DNA from: Tessaracoccus massiliensis
GTDB lineage: Bacteria; Actinomycetota; Actinomycetes; Propionibacteriales; Propionibacteriaceae
DNA length: 64,000 nt
Reading direction: 5' to 3'
Assembly: GCF_000826065.2 (NCBI RefSeq)
Contig: NZ_LN623543.1
Location: forward strand, 846,144 to 910,143
The notes beneath the pieces were generated by a model. That model had not been told where the DNA came from. It ran no database searches and saw only the letters and a list, made by a program, of their open reading frames with translations. Shown here in pieces: positions 19,716 through 27,997 of this stretch. Made by a program: the position numbers and the translations under genes. Position 1 is the first letter of the stretch. Every line of letters begins with the position of its first letter.

Positions 19716-20086
19716 CAGATTTCCTCCCCCGTCTTGCGGGCGATGCGCACGGAGCGCTCGGCCTTGTACTCGGAACCATCGGGGCGACGCTTGGTGACCT
19801 CGACGCGCTTGTAACCCACACGCGTGACGACCTCCTCGCCGTCGACCTTCACCACGAGCGAGACGTTGCTCACGTGGATGGGGGCCTCGACGTTGATGAT
19901 GCCGCCTTCAACCTTGCGGCCGGTGGCGGTCTGGGACTCGCGACGGTGCTTCTTCACGAGGTTGACGCCCTGCACGGTGACGCGCTGGTTGGCCGGATCG
20001 ACGGCGATGACCTCAGAGGTGACGCCCTTGTCCTTGCCGGACAGGACGCGCACGCGGTCACCCTTCTTGACGTGGAGCGATGCCAT
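19715..20086 (-). CDS. rplX: 50S ribosomal protein L24
   Basis: A 123-residue L24 with the KOW motif at its start ([20 protein letters not shown]), followed by [19 protein letters not shown]. It is an early assembly protein of the 50S subunit. It begins one base from the rplN stop and overlaps rplE. Confidence 0.98.
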   Translation of the reverse strand: MASLHVKKGDRVRVLSGKDKGVTSEVIAVDPANQRVTVQGVNLVKKHRRESQTATGRKVEGGIINVEAPIHVSNVSLVVKVDGEEVVTRVGYKRVEVTKRRPDGSEYKAERSVRIARKTGEEI

Positions 20087-20087
20087 G

Positions 20088-20456
20088 TCAGATCACCTCC
20101 GGGGCGAGCGAGATGATGCGCATGAACCTCTTGTCACGCAGCTCACGGGCCACGGGGCCGAAGATGCGGGTGCCGCGGGGTTCCCCGTTGGCGTTGAGGA
20201 TGACAGCGGCGTTCTCATCGAACTTGATGTAGGAACCGTCGGGACGACGGCGTTCCTTCTTCGTGCGGACGACGACGGCCTTGACCACGTCGCCCTTCTT
20301 GACGTTGCCGCCAGGGATCGCGTCCTTGACGGTGGCGACGATCGTGTCGCCGAGGAATGCATAGCGACGTCCGGAACCGCCGAGCACACGGATGCAGAGG
20401 ATTTCCTTCGCACCAGTGTTGTCGGCGATCTTCAGCCGCGACTCCTGCTGGATCAT
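20088..20456 (-). CDS. rplN: 50S ribosomal protein L14
   Basis: A 122-residue L14 starting [19 protein letters not shown], with the signature around [19 protein letters not shown]. The ATG at 20456 follows AAGGAGAAG at good spacing and matches the family start. It is now the first gene of its transcript: its usual upstream partner rpsQ is more than 10 kb away, so a promoter must lie in 20457-20618 or transcription reads through from the upstream operon. Confidence 0.98.
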   Translation of the reverse strand: MIQQESRLKIADNTGAKEILCIRVLGGSGRRYAFLGDTIVATVKDAIPGGNVKKGDVVKAVVVRTKKERRRPDGSYIKFDENAAVILNANGEPRGTRIFGPVARELRDKRFMRIISLAPEVI

Positions 20457-20579
20457 TACTTCTCCTTGCTCCACCGGTTCCCATGCATAAGGCCTTGTGA
20501 AACTAGAAACGAACCCCCTGGATTTTGCCAGGAGGCAACCTCCAGCTCGAGGGAGAGGAGGCCATGGCGAAGCCCGGGA

Positions 20580-20602
20580 AAGGTCCCCCCGAAGGGGCAC
20601 AG
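20580..20602 (-). terminator. Possible terminator between decarboxylase operon and rplN
   Basis: On the minus strand CCCC-TTCG-GGGG forms a short stem with a stable tetraloop followed by ACCTTTCCC. It lies about 20-40 bases after the stop at 20619. The stem is short, so partial read-through into rplN is likely. The remaining 20457-20579 shows a small hairpin (20525-20538) but no clear promoter boxes. Confidence 0.4.
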
Positions 20603-20618
20603 ACCCAAGGCAACCGGA

Positions 20619-21998
20619 TCAGTCTAGCGGGTGGCGCCCAGCGAGCGAAATCGCGGGGGCCGCGTCGATGGCGTCGAGGACGCGCTGCGGCCACACCACG
20701 TTCTTCGCCAGCGGAAGCTGATGCGAGGCGCTCTCCAGGATGTGCATCAGGTAGCCGCCGGTGTTGATCAACGCGAGCACGTCCCCGGGCGCCACAGCGC
20801 GTGGGAAGTGCATGCGGCGGCGCAGGATGATCTCATCCTCGATGCAGTAGGCGCCCACCAGGAAGCCGTCATAGGGCTCCCCTTCCGGCTGGGTGCGCAC
20901 CAACACCGGGTCGACGAGGAAGTCGTCGGAGGTGGAGCGGCACTGGGTGCGGTTCATCTCCACCCCGACCAGGGGCAGGCCGTCGCTGCGCTGTTTGACG
21001 AACGCGACGCGGGTCAGCGTGACGCCGCATCCGTCGACGAGGCTGCGGCCCGGCTCCAGATGCAGCGCCAGGCCCATCCCGCGCAGGAGTTCTGCGCAGG
21101 TGGCGCCGCCGTCGGGCCTCGCGGCGAGGAGTTCGCGCAGCCAGCCTCCCCGGGTGGGGCTCTGGTGGAAGGGGTAGACGTTGGTGAGCGGGTGGTCACG
21201 CCAGGTGAGGGATTCCCCGCCCGCATCCTCACGCATCGCGGCCCAGAAGTCCTGCCACTCGGCGCCGTCGTCGAGGTAGCTCATCGGCACCCCGCCACCC
21301 AGGTCGAGGAAGCTCAGCCCGTGCCCGCGCTCCCCCAGGGACCCGGCCAGGTTGGTGGCCTCCGCGATCGCGCGGGCCCGGTCCGCCACCGCGTAGCCGT
21401 GGAGGTGGACGTGCAGACCGGTGACAGCCACCCCGGGCACCGGCTCGGCCAGCGCCCGGAGCCAGACCTGGGCCAGCTCGCCGAAGCGGGTGGGCGGCAC
21501 GCCGCCGGCCGGATCCGGCGCCAGCCTCGGGGCCACCGGCGTGGGGCGCCCGTGATCCGAGAGCTCCGCGATGCGGTGCAGCTCCGCCACATGGTCGACG
21601 GAGATGGTCACGCCGGAGCCGACGGCCAGGCGCAGGAGGGCGTCATTCTTCACAGCGGCCGAGACGATGATCCGCTCTGGCGGCATCCCCAGGTCGAGCA
21701 CCTGGCTGAGCTCGGCGTAGCTGGCCACGTCGACGCCGTGCCCTCCGTCCCTGGCCGCGGCCACCAGCGCGTGGGCCTTGTTGGCCTTGCGCGCGTAGAA
21801 CACCCTCAGGTCCACGCCTGCCTCCCGACCCGCATCGACGAGCTCGGCGGCGTTGCGCACCAGCGCGGACGGCTCGATGACGTTGACGGGAGAACCGTGG
21901 GTCTCGAGCAGGCCGGTGACGGCCTGCGGATCGGACAGGAGTTCGTCCATCCAGGGCTCCCGTCGGCCTGTGAGGGGCGGCTGGCCGTGCACGGTCAT
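20619..21998 (-). CDS. PLP-dependent fold-III decarboxylase-like enzyme (Y4yA-like)
   Basis: A 459-residue enzyme of the ornithine/diaminopimelate decarboxylase fold. The PLP lysine lies in VFYARKANKAHALV (about residues 84-97), the phosphate-binding glycines in LDLGGGVPMSY, and LEPGRSLVDGCG and VGAYCIEDEI near the C-terminal half are the usual second-domain motifs. It is closest in look to Y4yA-type proteins that accompany cysteine-synthase-like genes. It is last in a four-gene operon and starts in an ATGA overlap with the FAD gene. SbnH-like decarboxylation of a citryl or diaminopropionate intermediate is one analogy, but no NIS synthetase is present, so the product is unknown. Confidence 0.8.
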   Translation of the reverse strand: MTVHGQPPLTGRREPWMDELLSDPQAVTGLLETHGSPVNVIEPSALVRNAAELVDAGREAGVDLRVFYARKANKAHALVAAARDGGHGVDVASYAELSQVLDLGMPPERIIVSAAVKNDALLRLAVGSGVTISVDHVAELHRIAELSDHGRPTPVAPRLAPDPAGGVPPTRFGELAQVWLRALAEPVPGVAVTGLHVHLHGYAVADRARAIAEATNLAGSLGERGHGLSFLDLGGGVPMSYLDDGAEWQDFWAAMREDAGGESLTWRDHPLTNVYPFHQSPTRGGWLRELLAARPDGGATCAELLRGMGLALHLEPGRSLVDGCGVTLTRVAFVKQRSDGLPLVGVEMNRTQCRSTSDDFLVDPVLVRTQPEGEPYDGFLVGAYCIEDEIILRRRMHFPRAVAPGDVLALINTGGYLMHILESASHQLPLAKNVVWPQRVLDAIDAAPAISLAGRHPLD

Positions 21999-23500
21999 GA
22001 GGTGCTGCCTTTCTCGGAGATACTGGCGATGCGCCGGGCCCAGCCGTCAACGGCCGGGTGGAGCGCGCGGTTGAGGGTGTCGTTGCCGATGACCACGTCC
22101 TCCGTGGCCCGGCCGATGCAGGCCAGCGCGCGGACGGCACGCCCCTCGGCATCGAGGCAGCTGGCGTCGTCGCCCACCGCGACGCCTCGTCGGCCCGGGG
22201 GTGAGTGCAGCACGCCGGCCTCCACGAGATCCGCGACGAGGGATCCCTCCACCACGCCGGGTGGGGCGAGCACGGCGTCGACGACGACGTCGGCCGCTCC
22301 GGGCAGCCCCTCGGGCACCGCGCCCGCGATGGAGGACTGCTGAAGGGACGCGGGATCGATGATGCCGGCGTCGATCAGCGCGAGGATCTTGGCGGCGTTG
22401 ACCGGAGGTGGGCCGAACGCGACGCGCTCCAGGCGGCCGGCCAGGTCGGCGAACGGCGCAAAGCCCTCCCCCGTGCCCTCGAACCGGCTGCGCAATGCGT
22501 CGTAGAGCCCCCGCCAGGCGTGGCCGAGGGCCCAGGCGGCGCCCGGGTCACCGTCGCCCAGCATCGCGACGAGCCTGGCGCGCAACAGAGCGGTGGGGTC
22601 GCCGTGGAGGGGCTCGAGCAGTTCTGCGATCTGGGCAGAATCCGCGCCGAGCCGGGCCGCCACCTCCGCGACGGCGCCCAGGCTCTCCTCCGCAGTGGCG
22701 GCGTCGAGCACGGCTTGCCTGCCCTCCTCCAGCACCGCCGCGGGAGCGTCCGCGGGCGCGGTGCCGGGCTGGGGCTTGGGGTCCATCCAGCGACCGGCCC
22801 TTGCGATCGGCCAGATCACCCGGGGCTCACGGCCGGACGGGTGGTAGACCAGCCGGCCGTCGCCGTCGAACCTGCCGCCGCGACCCTCGGTCAGCGCCAG
22901 CGCGGCATCGATGAACGTGAGCGCGGCTCCCCGGACCGCCACGGCGCTACCCGCAGGTATGCGCTCCTCGGTGAGCCAGACGTCGATGGGGAACACCGCA
23001 GGCACCACGGCGTCGCCGCTGAGCTTGCCGGGCCAGGTGAGCTCGTGCCCGGTGGCGAGGAGGACCTCGTCGAAGGGCTCGCCGTCGACCAGCCCCCCGC
23101 CCGCCAGTCCCGCGCGGAGACTGAAGACCCGCTGGGCGCGGTGCCTCACGGTGGCGCCACCGGGCGCGTGCTCCTGCAGCCAGCGCCAGAACCACGAGAG
23201 ATACTCCCCCACCAGTGCGCGGGGAGGGAAGGGATCGAGTGGTTCAGCCTCGCCGCGTGCCCGGCGCCAGGCGTCCAGCGCGGGCACCGTGTTCTCCCCC
23301 GGCCACGCCGCAGACACGATCGAGGAGGTGACGTTGAGGCGGAGGTGGCCCGGCTGGCCGGGATCGTAGGCCGCGCCCACCCCCGGTGGCTGGGGATCGA
23401 AGAGCACCACCTCGGCCTCTGCCTGCCCCGGCAGGTGCGCCCACAGTCGCTCGACGGCGAAGAGGCCCCGCGGTCCCGCACCGATGATGGCGACCCTCAT
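21995..23500 (-). CDS. FAD/NAD(P)-binding protein (NAD_binding_9-like)
   Basis: A 501-residue protein with an N-terminal dinucleotide-binding motif MRVAIIGAGPRGLFAVERL. NVTSSIVSAAWPGENTVPAL and DEVLLATGHE fit the PF13454 FAD-NAD(P)-binding family, and the C-terminal third is all-helical. The ATG at 23500 overlaps the upstream stop (ATGA) and gives a Rossmann start; an upstream in-frame ATG would only add a few residues. It presumably oxidises or hydroxylates an amino-acid intermediate made by its PLP-enzyme neighbours. The exact reaction is not recognised. Confidence 0.8.
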   Translation of the reverse strand: MRVAIIGAGPRGLFAVERLWAHLPGQAEAEVVLFDPQPPGVGAAYDPGQPGHLRLNVTSSIVSAAWPGENTVPALDAWRRARGEAEPLDPFPPRALVGEYLSWFWRWLQEHAPGGATVRHRAQRVFSLRAGLAGGGLVDGEPFDEVLLATGHELTWPGKLSGDAVVPAVFPIDVWLTEERIPAGSAVAVRGAALTFIDAALALTEGRGGRFDGDGRLVYHPSGREPRVIWPIARAGRWMDPKPQPGTAPADAPAAVLEEGRQAVLDAATAEESLGAVAEVAARLGADSAQIAELLEPLHGDPTALLRARLVAMLGDGDPGAAWALGHAWRGLYDALRSRFEGTGEGFAPFADLAGRLERVAFGPPPVNAAKILALIDAGIIDPASLQQSSIAGAVPEGLPGAADVVVDAVLAPPGVVEGSLVADLVEAGVLHSPPGRRGVAVGDDASCLDAEGRAVRALACIGRATEDVVIGNDTLNRALHPAVDGWARRIASISEKGSTS

Positions 23501-24504
23501 GCCCCACCGCCCGTCCACCCGGCGACGCCGCGTTCGAGTTGCTCCGGCGTGAACTCGAAGGTGCGGCAGACCCAGTCGTCGTCGTAGACCGTGTCGAGGT
23601 AGGGCATGCCGCCATCGTGCACCATCACCACGACGGTGCTGCCGGCGGGTAGCGACGCGTACTCCGACAGCGCCGCAGCCATGACCGCGCCGGTGGAGGC
23701 GCCGACGAGCAGCCCCTCTCTGCGGACGAGCGCACGGGCGGCGAGCACCGCGGTCAGGTCGTCGATGCGTGCCACGCGGGCGGGCTGGGCGTGGGCGGCC
23801 AGCGCAGGCACGAAGCCCGCACCGTAGCCGGACAGGATCCGCCTGCCCCTGGTGCCACCGAACAACACGCTGCCCTCGGCGTCGACGGCGACCACCTGGG
23901 TGCCGAGCCCCTCGTCGCGCACGAGGCGCAGGCAGCCGCCGATCGTGCCGGTGGTGCTGGTCGCGACGTACAGCCGCTCGGGCGCGCCGATGGCCTCGAC
24001 GATCTCGCGCATGGTCCCTTCGGCGTGGGCCGCGATGGCCGCGGTGTTGGAGTACTGGTCCAACGACATCGCCCCCGGCAGCTCATCGAGGAGGCGCCGG
24101 ACGAGGGCCAGGCGGGCGACGAGGAAGTCGCCGGTGTCCGGATCAGGCTCCGTGACGCGGTGCACGTGCGCGCCGTAGGCCTCGATGGCCGCGACGGTGC
24201 GGGTGTTGGCGCGCGGGTCCACCACGCAGTGGAACTCGAAACCGAGGAGCGCGCCCAGCCGGGCCATCGCCATGGCGAGGTTGCCGGAGCTGGACTCCAC
24301 CACCACCGAGCCCGGCGACAGCCGGCCGCGCTCCCAGGCGTCGCGTACCATGCCGAGCGCCGAGCGGTCCTTCGCGCTGCCCGTGGGATTCCGGGTTTCG
24401 AGCTTGGCCAGGACGCGCACGTCTGGCCGCGGGAAGAGCCTGGTGAGCGGCGCGAGCGGGGTGCCCCCGACGGCGTCGCTGAGGGCGGAGGGGAAGTCAC
24501 TCAC
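23497..24504 (-). CDS. Cysteine-synthase-like PLP enzyme (SbnA-like)
   Basis: A 335-residue fold-II PLP enzyme. The PLP lysine is in NPTGSAKDRSALGM; substrate loop ESSSGNLAMAMA replaces the TSGNTG of true cysteine synthases; ATSTTGTIGG binds phosphate. These changes and the long C-terminus match SbnA-like 2,3-diaminopropionate-type synthases better than CysK. The GTG start overlaps the ABC gene end by eight bases, and the stop overlaps the FAD gene. The expected reaction is beta-replacement on serine or O-phosphoserine; the nucleophile is unknown. Confidence 0.82.
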   Translation of the reverse strand: MSDFPSALSDAVGGTPLAPLTRLFPRPDVRVLAKLETRNPTGSAKDRSALGMVRDAWERGRLSPGSVVVESSSGNLAMAMARLGALLGFEFHCVVDPRANTRTVAAIEAYGAHVHRVTEPDPDTGDFLVARLALVRRLLDELPGAMSLDQYSNTAAIAAHAEGTMREIVEAIGAPERLYVATSTTGTIGGCLRLVRDEGLGTQVVAVDAEGSVLFGGTRGRRILSGYGAGFVPALAAHAQPARVARIDDLTAVLAARALVRREGLLVGASTGAVMAAALSEYASLPAGSTVVVMVHDGGMPYLDTVYDDDWVCRTFEFTPEQLERGVAGWTGGGA

Positions 24505-27500
24505 TGCGCAGCGCCTCCACTGGATCCTTCCGCGACGCGGACGATGCGGGGAGCAGCCCGGCCAGCGAGGTCAGCGCCATGCTGATGAGCACGAGGATCG
24601 CGGCCGCCTGCCACGGCAGGACAGCCACGTTCGGCACGTCGAAGCGGGCCTCGACGATGGCATTGGTGGGGATGGTCAGCAACGCGGTGATGGTGACGCC
24701 CAGCAGGCCGGCGACGAAGCCGACGATGAGGGTCTCGGCGTTGAACACGCGGCGGATGTCGCGCTTGCTGGCGCCGACGGCGCGGAGGATGCCGATCTCC
24801 TTCTTGCGCTCGAGCACCGAGATGTAGGTGATCACGCCGATCATGATCGAGGACACCACCAGGGAGATGGCCACGAAGGCGATCAGCACGTAGCTGATGG
24901 TGTTGATGATGTCGGTCACCGAGCTCATCAGGGACCCCACCAGATCCGTGTAGGCGATGACCTGCTCCTCCCTGCCGTCACCGCGCATCCGCTCGTTGTA
25001 GTCGTCGAGCAGCTGGGTCACCTGCGCCTTCGACTCGAAATCGATCGGGTAGATGTTGATCAACGCCGGCTCCTCCGGCGCCGCATAGCCGAGGGCCCGC
25101 AGGTTTCCCTCGTAGGTTGCGGCCCGGGTGGTGGCCATCGACATCAGCAGCTGGGTGAGCTCCTCCTGGGTCTTGTTCATCCTGAACCCGGCCATGAACG
25201 CGTCCTGGTCGATGCTGATCGCGTTGCGGAGATTCTCCGCCATGCCCGCCATGGAGTCCTCCAACGCGGTGCCCAACTGGGACGTGAGGGTGGCGGTGAG
25301 CTGCTGCCCGACGTCGGCCATGTAGACCTGCATCACGCGCTCCATGTAGGAGCCGAGCTCGGCCTGCAGCTCGCTGGCCAACTGCTGCTGCATGCCCTCG
25401 ATGTCGATGCTCTCCATGGCCGCGGCCATCGCGGTCTCCGCCATCTGGCGCTGCTGCTCTGCCAGGAAGAGTTGCACGTTGCCGGAGACGTCCTCGGGGT
25501 CGAGTCCGCGCTCGGCGGCCCAGAGGAGGTAGCGCTCCATCTGTTCCTCGACGGCGGCGGTGTCGATCCCCAGTTGCTCCGCCAGCGCCACGATGATGGC
25601 CTCACCCTCCTCAGAGCCGACGAACACCGGCAGCGTGTAGGCGATGTCCAGTGGGTCGATCTGGTTGGCCACGGCGAAAGCGGTGTAGGCCTCCACGAAG
25701 GTGGGGGCCGTGGCGAGGACCCGCTCCACGTCCAGCTCCGGCAGCTCCACCGTCGGGGCGTCCGCGGGCGGGATGAGATCGGCCAGGTCCGGGATGTCCG
25801 GCATCATGGCCGCCGGGCCGAAGCTGTCCGCCAGCCCGCTGAGATCGAGCGGGGGCATCCGCGACTGGTCGATGGTGATCGACGACATGTCGAGATCGAG
25901 ATCCAATCCGCTGAGGTCTGGCTGGAGCTGGGACTCGTCGACGACGAAGGCCTCCGCCACCGCCGCCTCGTCGATGGTGAACAGCGAGGTGAGGTCGAAC
26001 TCCTCGGGCTCGTCCTCCTCCGTGAAACCACGCCCGGTGAACACGTTGGTGGCGGGATCTGTCAGCTGCTCGCGCACGATGGGCTGCTGCGCGGCGGCCT
26101 CCATCAGGTGGTGCGTCAACTCGGGCGTGTAGTAGATGCCGGGGCCCAGCGTCGAGGTGCCGCTCTCGACGGGCCGGGCGATGCCCACGACCTTCAGCGG
26201 GATACCGTCATCAACCAGCCCTGCCACGTGACTGCTGTCGTCGCTGCGGTCGGTCCAGACGTCGAACTGCTCGTCGTGCACGTAGTAGTCCGTGGCTTCG
26301 ATCACCTTGAAGGTCACGCCCATGACCTCGTCGTAGGTGAAGTCGTGCGTCTCGGTGGGCGCCTCGATCTCCTCCTCGGCCATCATCTGGCGGATCATCT
26401 CGTCCAACTGGGCCGGATCCAGCAGGCCCATGGCATAGAGCGCCATGTCGCTGATCCCGCCCGCGGAGCTGAGCACCACCACCGTCTCGTCGTAGTTCGT
26501 GGGCCAGCGCCCGGCCACCACGTCGTACTGCTCCTGCACCAGTGAGAGGTCACCGACCAACTCGTCGAAGGCGCTGGTGCGCATCCCGGCGGACATCGCG
26601 CTGGAGCCGGCCGGCTGGAAGCCGAGCGCGGCCATCGCCGCGTCCGGGTTGACCTGCCGCGGCCCGGCGGAGGTGTCGCTGGAGTAGATGTGCGGCGTGA
26701 GGTCGTAGCCGTACTCGACGGCGTTGACCATCTGGTCGATGCCGCCACCGTTGTCATCCAAAAAGGTCTTGAGCGTGGCCAGGTCGTTGGTGCCCACGCT
26801 GGAGAACATCCGGTTCATCAGCGGCACCTCGCGCACAGTGCCCGCCTCCGCCTCCGCGGCCGTGTCGCTGTCCCCCATCCCCGAGTTGCCCAGCATGGCC
26901 GTGACGTCGAAGCTCTGGGACTGGATGGTGAGCGGGTACTGGGAGAGGGTGTCTTCCTCGATGCTCTTGATGTAGCCGTTGACGCCGTTGGCGAGCGCGA
27001 GGATCGCGGCGATGCCGATGATGCCGATGCTGCCCGCGAACGACGTCATCAGCGTGCGGCCCTTCTTCGTCATCAGGTTGTTGAACGACAACGCGATGGC
27101 GGTGAGGAAGCCCATGCTCGTGCGACGCGGCCGGTCCTCCTCCTCCAGGTCCGAGGCTGCGGGGTGGAAGGGGTGGGTGTCCTCGACGATGTGCCCGTCA
27201 CTGAGTTGCACGATGCGGGTGGCGTACTCCTCCGCCAACTCGGGGTTGTGGGTGACCATCACCACGAGGCGGTCACGGGCGATGCCGGTCAGCAGGCCCA
27301 TGATCTGCACGCTGGTGGCGGAATCGAGCGCGCCGGTGGGCTCGTCGGCCAGCAGGATCTCGGGATCGTTGATCAGGGCGCGCGCGATGGCCACGCGCTG
27401 CATCTGACCTCCGGAGAGCTGATTGGGACGCTTGTGGACGTGGTCGCCCAGACCAACCTCGTCGAGCGCGACCAGCGCCCGCCGGCGACGCTCGGCGCGC

Positions 27501-27841
27501 GAGACGCCGGCCAGGGTCAGCGCGAGCTCGACATTGGCCAGCACCGTCTGGTGCGGGATGAGGTTGTAGCTCTGGAAGACGAAACCGACGCGGTTGTTGC
27601 GGTAGGTGTCCCAGTCGCGGTCCCGGTACTGCCCGGTGGAGACCCCGTCGATGATGAGGTCGCCGGAATCGTACTGGTCCAGGCCACCGATGAGGTTGAG
27701 CATGGTGGTCTTCCCGGACCCCGAAGGGCCGAGGACGGCCACGAACTCATTGTCGCGGAAGGCGATCGACACGTCATCGAGGGCGACCTGCGTGAAGTCG
27801 CCCGTCGTGTACGACTTGCGCACGTTCCTGAGCTCGAGCAT
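24497..27841 (-). CDS. MacB-like ABC transporter, fused ATPase and permease
   Basis: A 1114-residue protein. Residues 1-225 are an ABC ATPase (Walker A GPSGSGKTT, signature LSGGQMQRVAIARAL, Walker B ILLADEPTGALD). A first transmembrane helix lies near 265-290, then about 600 residues predicted to be outside, rich in Glu/Asp and helical, then three transmembrane helices with the FtsX-type block VLERKKEIGILRAVGASKRD. This layout fits MacB/LolCDE-type mechanotransmission exporters, which act on extracytoplasmic substrates. The ATG at 27841 (with AAGGG before it) is preferred to an in-frame TTG at 27847. It heads the operon with three biosynthetic enzymes and may export or sense their product. 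Confidence 0.88.
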   Translation of the reverse strand: MLELRNVRKSYTTGDFTQVALDDVSIAFRDNEFVAVLGPSGSGKTTMLNLIGGLDQYDSGDLIIDGVSTGQYRDRDWDTYRNNRVGFVFQSYNLIPHQTVLANVELALTLAGVSRAERRRRALVALDEVGLGDHVHKRPNQLSGGQMQRVAIARALINDPEILLADEPTGALDSATSVQIMGLLTGIARDRLVVMVTHNPELAEEYATRIVQLSDGHIVEDTHPFHPAASDLEEEDRPRRTSMGFLTAIALSFNNLMTKKGRTLMTSFAGSIGIIGIAAILALANGVNGYIKSIEEDTLSQYPLTIQSQSFDVTAMLGNSGMGDSDTAAEAEAGTVREVPLMNRMFSSVGTNDLATLKTFLDDNGGGIDQMVNAVEYGYDLTPHIYSSDTSAGPRQVNPDAAMAALGFQPAGSSAMSAGMRTSAFDELVGDLSLVQEQYDVVAGRWPTNYDETVVVLSSAGGISDMALYAMGLLDPAQLDEMIRQMMAEEEIEAPTETHDFTYDEVMGVTFKVIEATDYYVHDEQFDVWTDRSDDSSHVAGLVDDGIPLKVVGIARPVESGTSTLGPGIYYTPELTHHLMEAAAQQPIVREQLTDPATNVFTGRGFTEEDEPEEFDLTSLFTIDEAAVAEAFVVDESQLQPDLSGLDLDLDMSSITIDQSRMPPLDLSGLADSFGPAAMMPDIPDLADLIPPADAPTVELPELDVERVLATAPTFVEAYTAFAVANQIDPLDIAYTLPVFVGSEEGEAIIVALAEQLGIDTAAVEEQMERYLLWAAERGLDPEDVSGNVQLFLAEQQRQMAETAMAAAMESIDIEGMQQQLASELQAELGSYMERVMQVYMADVGQQLTATLTSQLGTALEDSMAGMAENLRNAISIDQDAFMAGFRMNKTQEELTQLLMSMATTRAATYEGNLRALGYAAPEEPALINIYPIDFESKAQVTQLLDDYNERMRGDGREEQVIAYTDLVGSLMSSVTDIINTISYVLIAFVAISLVVSSIMIGVITYISVLERKKEIGILRAVGASKRDIRRVFNAETLIVGFVAGLLGVTITALLTIPTNAIVEARFDVPNVAVLPWQAAAILVLISMALTSLAGLLPASSASRKDPVEALRSE

Positions 27842-27847
27842 GCCCAA

Positions 27848-27997
27848 CCCTTCCGTGATCGGAGAAACACCGTCCGGCTACAAGTTTCCCACTCCCACCC
27901 AACTCGGGTTATCCACAGGGCAGTCAACTCGTGGTGACCGGGGCTTCGAACCGGCCAGAGTGATGGATGATCCCACATACCGATCCCTGGAGGAACC
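27848..27997. promoter_or_regulatory. Divergent promoter region
   Basis: These 150 bases separate the minus-strand ABC operon from the plus-strand secreted protein and must hold promoters for both. No convincing -35/-10 pair or operator can be picked out by eye. Confidence 0.4.

Noticed and set aside
20631-22343. 570-codon open frame on the plus strand
   Set aside because: Antisense shadow of the PLP decarboxylase-like and FAD genes, whose motifs are clear; typical artefact of high-GC coding DNA.
24185-26545. 786-codon open frame on the plus strand
   Set aside because: Antisense of the MacB-like ABC gene; His/Leu/Gly-rich with no domain and no ribosome-binding site.
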